DNA from: Toxoplasma gondii ME49
Lineage: Eukaryota; Apicomplexa; Conoidasida; Eucoccidiorida; Sarcocystidae
Direction: 5' to 3'
DNA: 64,000 bases
NCBI RefSeq assembly: GCF_000006565.2
Contig: NC_031479.1
Span: 5,702,885 to 5,766,884, forward strand
Under the pieces are notes generated by a model. That model did not search any database. It was not told where the DNA came from and saw only the letters and a program-made list of their open reading frames with translations. Shown one piece after another: positions 1 to 11,542 of this stretch. Made by a program: the position numbers and the translations under genes. Each line of letters begins with the position of its first letter. Within the stretch, counting starts at the first letter, position 1.

Positions 1-3000
1 GACTGGCGCGCCGCCGTCGGGACCTGCTGCCGTCTTTCCAGCGCAGAGACTTCCGCCGCAGACTCCTCCGGGACTCGGGCCGGCTGCTGCAGCTCAGGAG
101 ACGGGGGCTGTGCATGCGAGGACTCCCTCTGTTCTTCTCTCTGGAGAACAGACGAGGCGAGAAGGCGAGATGCTGGGCGCGGAGAAAATGTCTGCGGGAA
201 AGTCGCGACGACCGAGGGAAACGACAGGCAACAACGGACCGGAGCAGGGAACTGGACAACCTGAGAGAGCCGGACCGACGCAAGGCTTCGCCTTCCCCGG
301 ATCTCAGGTGTACGTACACCCAGCGTCTCGGGGCGGGCCGGGCGCTGCGTTTCCGCAGAACGGAGGCGACACCCAAGGCTTCGCGGCAACAGGGGCGTTT
401 GGGTCGGGAGGCGGTGGAACTTTTTCTTCGCAATTCCAGCAGAGCGGTGAGACTCCGCAGAGCGCGACAGGCGTCGGGAGACCTGCCCCAGGAGGTGTCT
501 GTACACCTGGCGGAGGCCCTGGATACCCTTCTCCGTACCCCGGCTGTCAGGGTGGGTTCCCGCAGTACGTTTCGCCTCCTGCGTCGTCTTCTGCGCAGAT
601 CTCTTCTTCGTCCTTCACGTGTGAAAAAAAGAGTCAGGCGGAAAGGACAGAGGACGAAGAACGGAGAGCGAAACGCGCGAAAGCCGAGCCTGGCGACGGC
701 GTCTCTCCAGGTGCATGCGGGACTCCGGGAGCGTCTCAGACCGCTGCGGCTGCGGAGCTGGGTTTCGCGCCGAACCGAGAAGAACGCGTTTCTGGACCTG
801 TTGGAAACGAAGACCAGCGCGTCGCGAGCTTGCCTCGGAACGGCGCTCCAGTCCAAACACCCAAGACGGCGTCCTCTTCTGCTCACGCTTCTTCTGCCAG
901 GCCGTCGTCCGTCCCCGCGTCGGCTTCTCACCCTTCTTCGCTCTCCTCTGGACTGCCTCCCTTGGAGGCTTTGCCGATGGATCAGCGCATGGGGAGTCTG
1001 GTCGAGGACCTGGGCGCCTTCGGACTCGCTCAGTACCACTGCGACGTCTGCACGAAGGACATCAGCACCGTGTGCCGCATTCGCTGCGCAGAGTGCGAGG
1101 ATTTTGACTTGTGTGTCGCCTGCTTCTGCATGGGTGCAGAGGTCGAGGGGAAGCCCCACCGAAACTCTCACAGATACATCCCGATAGGAAGGAACGCGTT
1201 TCCTCTCCTCAGGCGCAACTGGACTGCCGACGAAGAGCTCAGACTCCTCGAAGGCGTTAGCAAATACGGCTTCGGGAACTGGAATGTGAGAAGCGAACGC
1301 CGCAGACGCGTACACAGACGGCGGCCGCCAGCTCTTGCCTTTGCGTATTTTCAGCCATATATAGATATTCAGAGATATATCTAGATATATTGACATCGAT
1401 AAAGAGATCGATGCACACAGAGAGAAAGCGAAAGATGTTCCTCCGTACGTGTCTCTAGAGATGTACACCTGTAGAGTGTCCACGGCAAACAAGGACAGGA
1501 CACGGGTATCTATATATATATATATATATTTATTTATTTATATTTATTTATATACATATATTGTGGGACTGGGCCTGAAACTCTGTTTTCCTACATTCGC
1601 ATGCTTGTATATCTATATATATATATCTATATCTATATATATATATATATATAGTGTATGTCAAGGAATGACCACTGACTCGAAATCTACTTCCGTCTAA
1701 GCGTCTGCATCTGTGTGTGTGTGGGCATGTCGTGGACGTCGATAAACGGGTGTAGGCACTACTTCTCCACATAGGTATTTTTCTCAGTATGTCTCTGTGT
1801 CTGTACTGTCTCGTTTTTCTCTTCGTCTCCATCTGTTGTCTCTGGCTCTGCATGTGTGTCCGTGGAGATCTGCGTCTCTGTGTATGTTGTTTCATGTGCA
1901 CTTAAATGCATGCAGTTGCATGTATGCTTGTCGGGGCCGTTTTGATTTTTTAGGATGTCGCGGACTTGGTGAATAGCGTTGCGTTGACGGCGAAGACGAG
2001 TGCAGAGTGCGAGCAACACTACACAGAAGTGTACTTGAACTCTCGCACATCGCCGCTTCCGGATACTTCGGCACTGCTCATGGGCCGAGACGGCGGCCCT
2101 CTGAAGCTGGCGGAAATGGAGGAGGCGCAGAAGGAGCGTGGAACTCAGGAGACGTCGAAGACCGGCGAAGAAGAGAAAAAGGAAGGCGAAAACGCCGAAC
2201 ACGATGAGGACGGTACGGCGACAGAACACTCGCGAAAGAGGTGCACACTGGGGAACGGAGCACCGGGGCCGAGGCACGAAGCAAGAACGAAAGGACGAAA
2301 GAAAAGAAAGGAAGGAAGAAAGAAAAGAAACAAAAGCAACAAAAGAAAGAAAAGAGAGGAGAGAGAGAGGAGAGGGAAGAAAGAGAAGTGGAACTGGTGT
2401 TGAGGGGCCAGGGTTTGAACTCTTTGCTTTCCTCTGCCTTTTCTGTGTAAGTCTTGAGAGGCATTTCTTCACTTTTTCGGGGATCGTCGCGTCTCTCTCT
2501 TCCATTTTATTTCTCAGCAGACAGGACAGTGTTTAGATGTCCAGCTGCTTCTTTGTTTCTTCAGTCAACGAAGGGTGGTCGTCGCGGGCTGGGCGGTTCA
2601 CAGGGGATGTTGCGCAGAGGCCTCTGGGGGGTCCCCAGTGCCTCTTGCGCTGTTGGTCTCCGCATGCCAGCATGTTTTCTGTCCAAGTTGCACCCGCGTC
2701 GACTGTCGCTCTTAAAAAGAGGTGCCGACGCAGGCGACTCGAGTTCCGTTTCCTGTGTGCATGGCGTTTCTCAGACGCGTCGCGACCAGCGGGCGGCGTT
2801 GCTCCGCCTTCGCGCGCAGGCACTGCGAAGCCGACTCACTCGATTGTCGGCTACTGGCCTCTGCGCGGCGACTTCGACGTGGAGTATGACAACGACGCAG
2901 AACTGATTCTCGCCGACATGGAGTTCAAGGGTGAGAGGGAGCGCCGCATTCGAGTCACCTTGCGGAAACGAAGCGTGTGTTTCGTTCGTCAGAAGCACCG

Positions 3001-6000
3001 GTTTACGTTGCTTGCGTCTTCTGAAAGTGAGGCGGGGGTTCGTGCTCTGCCAACCTCGGGGCTCTTCGCCTGTCTGTGGTTTCTGTTCTCCAGAGGACGA
3101 AGCGGTGCAGGAGCGGTACTTGAAGTTGCAAATCATCGAAATCTACAACAGCAAGCTCGACGAAAGACTCTACCGAAAGCGCACAGTCATCAACAGGTCA
3201 GCTGCAGAAAGACGCGCGTCCCCAAAGTGTCGTTCACCTGCACCACGACTTTTTACTTTGTTCCCCCGTTGCCCTTTCTCTTTCTCGTCTTCCTCTCTAC
3301 ACTTTTCCCTCATGTCTTGAAGAACGGGGTGTGTTTCCGGTCTCTCTTCGCCCTCTCTTCCAAGTGCCTCGGCGCATATCCGGAAAAAGCCTGCCTTTCT
3401 GTCGCTCCGAACTCTGTCGACTCTCGTATGCGCTGCACCCCTCTACTCTCTCTTCTCTCCGTTCAGCTCTGTGCTGTGGTCCTCCTCTGCCTGCCCTTTT
3501 CACGACTCGCACTCTGCGTTTTTTTGACTTCTGCATTCGCCGGATCTGGCCCATCTGGCGCGCATGTCTTCTCCGAGTTCGCCGCTTTGTCTGCACTCTC
3601 CTGGGTTCATTGAATTGTCTCTTTCTAGGGGACTGCTGGACACCAAAACGCTGCACCAGCGAGAGAAGAAGCGAACGAAGGAAGAGCGAGACCTCCACAA
3701 CCTGTTCAAGTAGGTCACTCGAGGTTTTCTGCCTCCGGTATTTTCTACGTATTCGTCTTCCGAGATGCGGCTCTACAAGTCCCCTTCGGCTAGAGCACCC
3801 CCGCTTCCCGGTTGAACGCCGTGTCTCTTCGCTGTCGTCCTTCTTGGTTGCGAGTGTATCTTTTTCGTCTGTATCTCCCTACGCTGCTCTTCTCTCTCCA
3901 CTTTCCTTCCCTTCGTTTCGTCTCCATTCCCTCGTTCTCTTCATCTTCTTGTTTTCTTCCTGCTTCCATCTTCTTCCTCCTCTTGTCCTCTTCGTCCTTT
4001 TTTATTTTTCTTTTGCGTTTCTTCGTCCTTGTGTTCTCTTCCTTTTCTTGCTCTCCTCGGACGCGACTGCGTTCCCTCCCTCTTTTTTTCTGACTTCCTC
4101 CCTGAGTCCTTCGTTTCCGTCGGATGTCTGCCGCACTGTGTGCGAGGGTTTCGGTGTGTCTGCGTGGCGTCGCACGTTTCGAGGCTTTGCAGTTTGTCGT
4201 CTTGGCGTCTATTTGCAGACCTCTCGCCCGCTTCCACTCCGACGAAGAACAGGAACGCCTGGTGCAACTGCTGATCGAAGAGAAGCGCATTCGCGCCCGG
4301 TTGAGCATGCTCCACGAGTGGAAATCCCTCGGCCTCAAAACCGCAGACGACGTTGGGGTAAGTCACCTTTTCACAGCCTCGAACACACCGACGATGGAAC
4401 CACTGAAATCGCTTCTCTTTACCACGCACACAAATATTCCTACGTAAATGCGCATATATATATATATATATATATTCATATATATATATATATATCTGCG
4501 TATGTATGCGTACACACGTGTGTTGCATATATATATATATATATGTATATGTATATATATATATATGTATATATATATGTATATATGTATATATATGTAT
4601 TAGATCTGTATAAAGGAGAAGTGTCGCTTACGGGAAGAGACATGTTCTGTTGTTTTTGGAGGGGTGTGTGTGCCGTGTGTCTCTCCGTCTTCGGTGAACG
4701 AGTTGTTGGTGCGTGTTCGGCGCGCGGGATTTCCTTGCTTCCGCGATACATGCCTGCCTGCTGCTTTCGAGTTTTGTCAGTCGAGACTGCCAAGTCCTGG
4801 TTGGCGGCTCGTCATTGTCTCTGAACGACTCGCCGAGTGCTGGAGCCGTGACTGGGTAGAGAAACGTACGAAGGCAAGTGTTTTGCCGCGTTTCCTGTGC
4901 TCCTCCAGTTGACACAAATGGCTCTTGACGTTGCGCCTGAATGCCTTTTTCGAGCTCAACGCCCTTGCGACCGCCGAGTTGCTTCCACACGCGAGTTTTC
5001 ATGTCACAAAAGTTGTCAAAAAATGGGGCGTTGGAGAAAGGTTCTACGGTTCGTTGCCACTTTGTTGTGCGACTCTTCTTTTAGGAGTACGAGGGCGACA
5101 AGAGCTGGAGGGAACAGCTGCAGCGTTTCCGGGCCTCTGAGCTTTCTTCGCTCTTTTTCTCGGGCGGTTTGGCGAATTTATTTGCCAAGCACGCGACGGC
5201 GCAGCAGACGGGCAGGCCGCTGCCGCATGCAGCCAGCGGCGCGAAACTGTGCATGTCGCCAAGCGCCGCGGGGTGTGCTTACGCCGCCCCAGAGACGCCC
5301 TCGCCTGGCCCGACTGGCGGCGCGGGCGACACTCCGACCCACAGCAACGCGAGCAGTCCGAGCGCGGGGAGCGGCGCGAGTCTGTCGATGCCTGTGTCGG
5401 TCGTGGAGAAAGGAAATGGAGAGAAAGCGTTGGAGAAGGGAAAGCGCGAAGCGAAGGAGAAGGCCGACGACAAGGGCCGTTTCTTCAAGGGTGGCCGCAG
5501 CAGTCCCGGAGACAAAGAAGACGACACTCTGCCCATTACAGCCTTCCCCGGCGCCGGCCTCCTGACGGAGAAAGTGAGGACGAGAGCCAGAGTTGGGGAG
5601 CACGCGGGAGACCGGGAGATCCTAGCGAAGAGGACTGAGAGGAGGGCGGGGAGAGAGGTTTGCTCTGAGAGGGGCGAAAGCGTTTCGTTGGCTAAGGGGG
5701 GAGAGCGGAAAGAATTGACACGGCTGAAATTCTCCGTTGGCAAAGTGTTTCGCAGACGTGTGTGTAGAGGAAGAACACGAGTTGTTTTGGGGGGGGGGGG
5801 AGGTGATCATCGAGGGGTGGAGAGCTCGATCGTGCTGTTGAGAGCATTGCTCACGACAAGGAGAGCAGAGAAAGAGGAACGCTCGCAAGCGCTTCCTTCC
5901 TTTCATGCTTGAGCTCGGAGAACACTGCCAATTGCGGTTTTTTCAGGAACGCGCCTTCTGCGAGGATGCTCAACTGGCGCCCGTCTTCTATTTGCTGGCG

Positions 6001-6838
6001 AAGCGTATGCTTCTGCGGGAAATGGCGAAGCACAAAAAATTCAACGCTACCGATTTCTCGAAACCGATGGAACTGTGTACGTTTCTCAATGGGTAGATAA
6101 AAAAGTGTAGGATGTAGAGAAGTGGAAATGGCAGTTGCTTGCCTTCAGCTCGACAATCTCAGCCTCGCGACACCACTATTCAACTGCCATAGCACTCTTG
6201 ATTCAACAAGTGACTGTCGAGGCCTTTTTCTCTTGCGTATTTTGCTCAGTTTCCAAGAGCTTCTGACTTGACGCCTACTGTGTGTGAGAGAGAGGGTCGG
6301 ATTTGCTTAGAACGTCGGAGAGACGGATCGTCGCGCCCCTCTGTGCGTCTGACCTGTGAGTATCGTCCGTAATCACTCTTGTGCGAACTGACTTTTGTCT
6401 TTTTTCTCTTCTTCAGACGTGAACCGAGTGGGGCAGCTGTACGACTTCTATGTCAACGTGTCTGACTTCGCGCCCGCGGGTGTGTCGCCGAACAACACGG
6501 TGAGTTCTCGCGGTCCGGCGCTCGCCATTTCGGGAAATGCAGCTTCAGTGGTTTCACCTCGACCACCAGTGTCGCCACCAGCGATGGGTTCCTCCGTTGG
6601 CGGAGCTGCGCCCGTGACTGCTGCTTTCTACCGGACGGTGGCTGGTGCGACACCTGGAATCGAACCCGTCTACAACACAGTAAACGGCGGGGTGGCTCTC
6701 CAGCCTTCTTCTGGATACGCTCACCCCGCAGTTTCTGCGAAGCATGATGCTGGCACTGGGCCTCTGTGCGGCTCTCCTCATGGCAGAACGAATCAGGGAG
6801 ATCTGGGTTTACTGACGGAGGCGCGGGATGCGTGCTAA
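1..6838 (+). CDS. ADA2: ADA2-type transcriptional coactivator (5' partial)
   Basis: Subunit of SAGA/ADA-type GCN5 histone acetyltransferase complexes in the nucleus. The reading frame is open to base 1, so the start lies outside the window. Likely exons: 1-1285, 1954-about 2216 (phase-1 donor GTACGG; a GTGCAC donor at 2241 does not fit the next exon), about 2786 or 2820-2930, 3094-3196, 3629-3709, 4219-4357, 5085-5573, 5947-6076, 6417-6838. Phases agree at every later junction. Order of domains: Gly/Pro/Ser-rich N-terminus; ZZ zinc finger with repeated CxxC pairs at 1035-1170; SANT domain split by intron 1 (ends [14 protein letters not shown], then [15 protein letters not shown]); the ADA2 core with [15 protein letters not shown] and [16 protein letters not shown]; a low-complexity linker at 5160-5570; and a C-terminal SWIRM domain ([17 protein letters not shown], then [12 protein letters not shown]). 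A strong in-frame donor (GTGAGT at 6500) leaves the true C-terminus uncertain; read-through gives the stop at 6836-6838. Coccidia have two ADA2 paralogues and I cannot say with certainty which this is. Confidence 0.93.
1505..1660. repeat. (TA)n microsatellites in ADA2 intron 1
   Basis: Two blocks of tatata/tatttatt sequence at about 1509-1560 and 1611-1655. ORFs rich in Ile-Tyr across them are translated microsatellite. Confidence 0.9.
2275..2395. repeat. polypurine (GAAA/GAGA) tract
   Basis: Nearly pure purine run on the plus strand (gaaagaaaagaaaggaagg type) inside ADA2 intron 2, with no coding signal. Such mirror-like purine runs can form triplex DNA; that is inference. Confidence 0.8.
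4450..4605. repeat. (TA)n/(TATATG)n microsatellite in ADA2 intron 6
   Basis: Runs of tatata and tatatatgta units between ADA2 exons ending at 4357 and starting at 5085. No coding content. Confidence 0.9.
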
Positions 6839-9800
6839 GAACTTCAGAATTTCTGAGATAATGGGGTGCGAGCGAGAGGCGGTGGACTTGTGCTGTCCAG
6901 AAAGCGAAACGTTTGGCATTGACGCTGCCGCAAGACAGGAAATGTTCTGGGGTTTCACGCGAAACGCATGACACGCATGCGGGATGTGTGTCACGGGCGA
7001 TATACTTTCCCGGATTCAAAAAAACAGTGACTCGGGATATTCCAGTTTTCTGGGGAAACAGTGCTTTTCCACATCGCGAACCAAAACTCTTGCGATCCTC
7101 AGTGAAAGGGGAACCACGTGCGCGTCGTCAGCTAATCGGCTCTTGCACTGACACGACTTTGATTGCCGGTTTTTTCATTATTCACGACCGGGAGGAGCAG
7201 AAGTGTTTTTCCTTAGTATGGGTAATTGCAGCGTCTTGAATCTTGCTGACCACATTGGAACTCACGCGTACGATCGTTGCTGTTTCAGAAACGTCGCATT
7301 CTGACGCATTTTAGTAGAGCAGCAGTGGTTGAACAGGGGAACGTAGGTGCCCGGGAGCGTGTTTGGTGCGTGCTTTAGTATCTTTACCGGCTTACCGCCC
7401 ATACCGTGGCGCTGTTGGAGGGATATCAGGTCAGAGTATACAAACTGCACTATATAATGACCCACTGAAGAGATAGTGCAAAAGTCCAACAAGTCACAAG
7501 TCCCAGAGTCGCCATAGCACCTCCGTCTAGAAGATAGTCACCAGCCTCAGACGCTGAACTGTTTCCTGGGTCCGCGTTGCACACTTTCGCCAACAGAAGC
7601 ACCAGGTGAATTGTCAGCTGAGTGAAGGCGTGACACCCACGGTTTAGTTGCTCTATTCGAAAAAGTGACAGTATACAGAAAAAACGTCTTTCCCACAAGA
7701 AGGCAGGCTAACATCTCCGTATCTGCTCGTGTCACCGTTGTCGGCCCCGATCCGGTCTGGCGCCTGTTGAGGCATGGCTGAGGAACAAGATCGGGCAAGC
7801 GACTTTGGAAGCAATGCCCACGCACGGAGTTGGCATTTCACCTGCTCAATCAACTCTAGCCTCGTACGGCGAGGGGCAGCCTAGCCTGTAGACTGCTAAC
7901 TTCTGTTCCGGCAATCGTGAAAACTCGACAGCCGTCGAGATTTATGCGCATTGTGTGCAGTGTCGATAAGCATGGACAGTCACTGAAGTAGCAGCCTTTT
8001 CAGCGGAACCGGCAAGCAGATCGTGTGTTTGGCGTCACAGGGGAATCTCGTTTCCCTCTCTGCCTAACGCAAACCAGGAAACTGCCCAGTCGCGACAAGT
8101 GGATGAGACACGAGACGCCGGTCCCAGCCACTGGCACAGTACGAAGTCTAAGTTCCAGATGAAGTCACGCGTTGCGTCCGGATCTGTAGCTCATTCCAGT
8201 ATCCACAACGACGCTTCCGGTTCCCATTAAGGAAAATGCGGGCATAGAGGCTGACTGCTGGCGCCTTGTTCAGAAGATGGTAAAACGGTGTCTATACACC
8301 GGACATCTAAGGGAGTGACAGGTTCCACCATCGTTGTGGGCGTTTGTGAATTGCGGTCCTTGATGTCACCTCCAGTGAAACTAACCCGGTTTCGAATCTT
8401 TTTCTCCCACCCATTTCGCTTGCGATATGAAGCTTGCAGCATTTCTTTCTGTCACCGGAAGCGTCACCATGGTAAATTTTCAGCCCGTTCTACCACGCGT
8501 CTAGCGCACGCAAAACAGGCTCTAAAATGTGCAGGCAGAATGCCACCGGTTCCGCGCAGAACTGGCAAGCAAGTCCACCGCGCTGGAAAGTGAAGGTGAC
8601 GCCTTCAATTTCCTCCACCTGGGAGGCTCTTTCACTGACTGCTCGTCTCCCACTATTTTGGATGCCAATTCCATGGGAATCACAAGGTTTGCCGCAACTG
8701 TCTGTTGGAGCTGCGGTAAATATTTAACGCGTCGCTGCCTGCTGCAGCTTTCAGGGTGCTGCCCAGGTTCGCCTACTACGGAAGTTGACTTCTCCCGTGT
8801 TTTGATCATGACCCAGACAAACAGGCATGTACTAGCAGTCCCAACTGTTCCTTCTTCATGTTGAATACGGACGAAGGAAAGTTGTACCTTTGCCCGGAAA
8901 GTAAAGGGTAAGGGCTGCCGCTTCCTGCCAGTCAACACCATCCCTTAATACCTTCACAGATTTCTTCACGCCTCTCCGAGCTCATCGTAAGATAAAGGGC
9001 GCATGCGTCACTCGACAGCCCAGCGCGAATCAGTGTTGCCAGTTGGATCATTGGTGTGAAGCCATCCGCTCTCGACAGGGCTGGCTATAAAGTCTCACTC
9101 AACAAACAAGTAGGTGCTCAACACTTGCTTTCCTAAAACAGAGAGCTAACAACTCTGCATCGACAGGCAATTTGCACGAGCGCCATCTCGCAGGAAACGG
9201 TGACTTCTATCGATGAAGCAGAAGTGATGTGAGTACAACGCAAACCGCAACGAGAATGTGTTTTTTGTGAGGCCGTGTTTTACAGGGCCCGAAATCTTGG
9301 ATCTGATGTGTTTTCTCTCAACCTGAACAAGGGAACGGCTGCCGGACCGTCTGTGCCTTCTATGGTGTGCTTAACCTTTAATTCCAAAAACGAATGCGTT
9401 TTCAAACCACCTATTTAGACCGCCATCTTTTGCCGTGGAGCTTCCGAGTAAGTTCTACTCGCGAAACTAGATAGTGGCTTTCTAAATCTTGTTCCGTAGA
9501 TACCTTGACAGAAACGGTGCGCTTTGTCTCGAATTACGTTTCCGAAAAAGAGACCATCGCTGCTGCTGTCGCAGGTTATGTGACTGAAGAAACACGGGTG
9601 GGAGCAGGGCCCGGTAGCCCAGCAGTACGCCTAAACAAAACTCTACCGATTGAACCGAAAAACGGAAAGAAATGAACACTTGCAGAGCATCACCGCACCA
9701 TGTGGGCTAAATGGAAGTATACAGCCCGACACGGCGAAAGTCCAGCAGGGCATTTACCCAGGTAAAAATAACACATTCATCTGCTGTTACGCCAGTAAAA

Positions 9801-9984
9801 AAAAGCGCCTGTTCAGGAGAAATCGTACCTGCGACACGTATCTCGGGAACGGAATGAGAGAAGAAATGTGCGTGCAACTTAGTTGCCTCGCAATGCAGGA
9901 CACGCAAACCAACAACAGGCAAGAAAAATGGACGCCTACGAGAGGAATGCGTCGCCAACAGATGTAAACAATACTACAAACGGC
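6839..9984. other. convergent spacer between ADA2 and SDHAF4
   Basis: About 3.1 kb holding the presumed 3' untranslated regions of ADA2 (plus strand) and SDHAF4 (minus strand). Only short ORFs without recognisable similarity occur on either strand. Unlike most other spacers here it has no long TA microsatellites and looks compositionally even. I see no gene, RNA or mobile element in it. Confidence 0.6.
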
Positions 9985-10801
9985 CTAGAAATCTGTGACC
10001 CTTCCGTTGTGCGACCAGTCACCATGGGCCGTTGGTTCGGGGCCTTCGTATTTGAAGCCATACTCGGGTTCCTTCAACACGCCACCGGATTCTTTTGATT
10101 GTGGTCCAACCGTTTTGCTCTCTTGCTTGAGATGAGCTTCGTGGCGAGCAGTGCCTTCAGCCTTTTCATTTGCATGTGCAGAACACTCACCCGACGCCGC
10201 ACCTGACCTTGGTGCAGAACCGTTCCGGTTAACGCGGAAAATTTTTTTCACAAAAGGCGACTCTGGAGCGCCTTCATTCAGCTGCGTAGATGATAGGTCG
10301 ATGCCTCCACTTCTCAAATTGTTATCGTTAGACGCTTCAGGGGATGGCGGGAGTTCCTTGTCTCTAGCCATACTGTCATGGTGGACGCTGCCACTCGATG
10401 TAGGTTGAACCAGGGTAGAAGCAAAGTTTTTCTGTAGTCCTTCGAAATAAGGGAAAGCAGCTTCCTGTGGGTGAAACAGGCGCTCACCTGAAAAGAAGAG
10501 TAACACCAGAGGATACCCAGTGGGTTTGGAAGAAGAGCCGCTGAGTGCTAAGCGGTGGGCGCGGCCGGTCGCAGATCCAGTATTTTAGTGAAAGCACCGG
10601 CATTTTTGCGATTTTTGCACCTTGAGCGACAAAAATCAAAGACGTACTGGCTTTGCAGAAGCAACTTGTCCTTGATAAACGCTGCAACTCGTGGGCGACG
10701 CGCGTGGATCGCAGGACTGCTTGGAAAGCTGCTGCACCGGGGGTTTCCCGCCCGTGCGAAGCGAGTTTCAGAAGAAACTTTCCGCTTTTCAGCGATGTCA
10801 T
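9985..10801 (-). CDS. SDHAF4: succinate dehydrogenase assembly factor 4 (DUF1674)
   Basis: SDHAF4 binds flavinylated SdhA in the mitochondrial matrix and helps assemble complex II. Two exons: 10801-10648 and 10487-9985. The donor GTACGT leaves one base and the acceptor ttttcag|gt supplies two, so the phases match; total 218 residues. The diagnostic family C-terminus is plain: GPEPTAHGDWSHNGRVTDF, matching the GPEPTRYGDWE...DF signature, directly before the stop. The first real ATG on this frame is at 10801; the N-terminus (MTSLKSGKFLLKLASHGR...) is basic, lacks acids, and looks like a mitochondrial presequence. The protein is about twice the usual length because of a hydrophilic middle rich in Ser, Glu and Gly. 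It is divergently paired with the mitochondrial ATPase gene that starts at 11543. Confidence 0.9.
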
Positions 10802-11542
10802 TTCCGGTGAAAAACGAACAAGAAGACTTCGGACCTTCTGTTGACCACGTATCCTGTCTCTCAAAAGTGACCTGGAAACGTTGCTTTCAAGTGCCAGCGA
10901 TCGTTTCGCATGCCGCGACGTTCAGCGGTAGGTCCAGAAGCACAAGGCAACAGCGAGTTGTACAAGTTTCTGAGGTAAAGCGGCACGACCCTTACACACA
11001 GACGCGCCATAAGAAAGCCAAAGATGATCAGCCACTGCTGCTGTGCCGACACGGCGTTTTTTTCGGGTTTTTGCTTGAGTGTCCCGACGGGATGCATGCG
11101 TCGATGAGAACAGGGCCGCAGCGCATGCACGACTAGGCGTGATACACTATGTTCTTCTGGTATCCGCCTCGTTTCCGTTGTATCTGGGAACAGTCTTGCC
11201 GCATTTCCTTGCCTGTCTCCTTGAGCGCTGTCGGATTTCTTCAGGCAAATGGTGGTTGCATATTTTGTGCTGGCACCGCCTTTTTCTACGTCACGAGCGA
11301 GAGCCGCTCTTCAGTTTGACTAGCCGGTTGCCTCGCAACCCCCTCCCTCTGTTCCGCTACCGGGGGAATTGTGAAGAGAAAAGGCGTTTTTCCTGGCTTA
11401 AAAGCAGAGATTCGTTCTTCCAGCTGCTCGTGGGACCTCGGGGCTTGCCTCAGCACCCCCGGCGTCGCCTCTCTGCCGCTTTCCGCCCCCAGAATGATTT
11501 TCGGGCATCCTGTGCCTGTCGTCTGCGCAAGTGTTAAGCGCC
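10802..11542. promoter_or_regulatory. divergent promoter region, SDHAF4 / AFG1
   Basis: 741 bp between the two start codons, with no supported coding exon. It must contain both 5' untranslated regions and transcription start sites. A TGCATGC motif, a known enriched promoter element in coccidians, lies at 11093-11099. A shared bidirectional promoter is inferred from spacing only. Confidence 0.5.

Noticed and set aside
3331..4824. 497-residue plus-strand ORF
   Set aside because: It spans ADA2 exons 5 and 6 in the wrong frame plus a pyrimidine-rich intron and a microsatellite.
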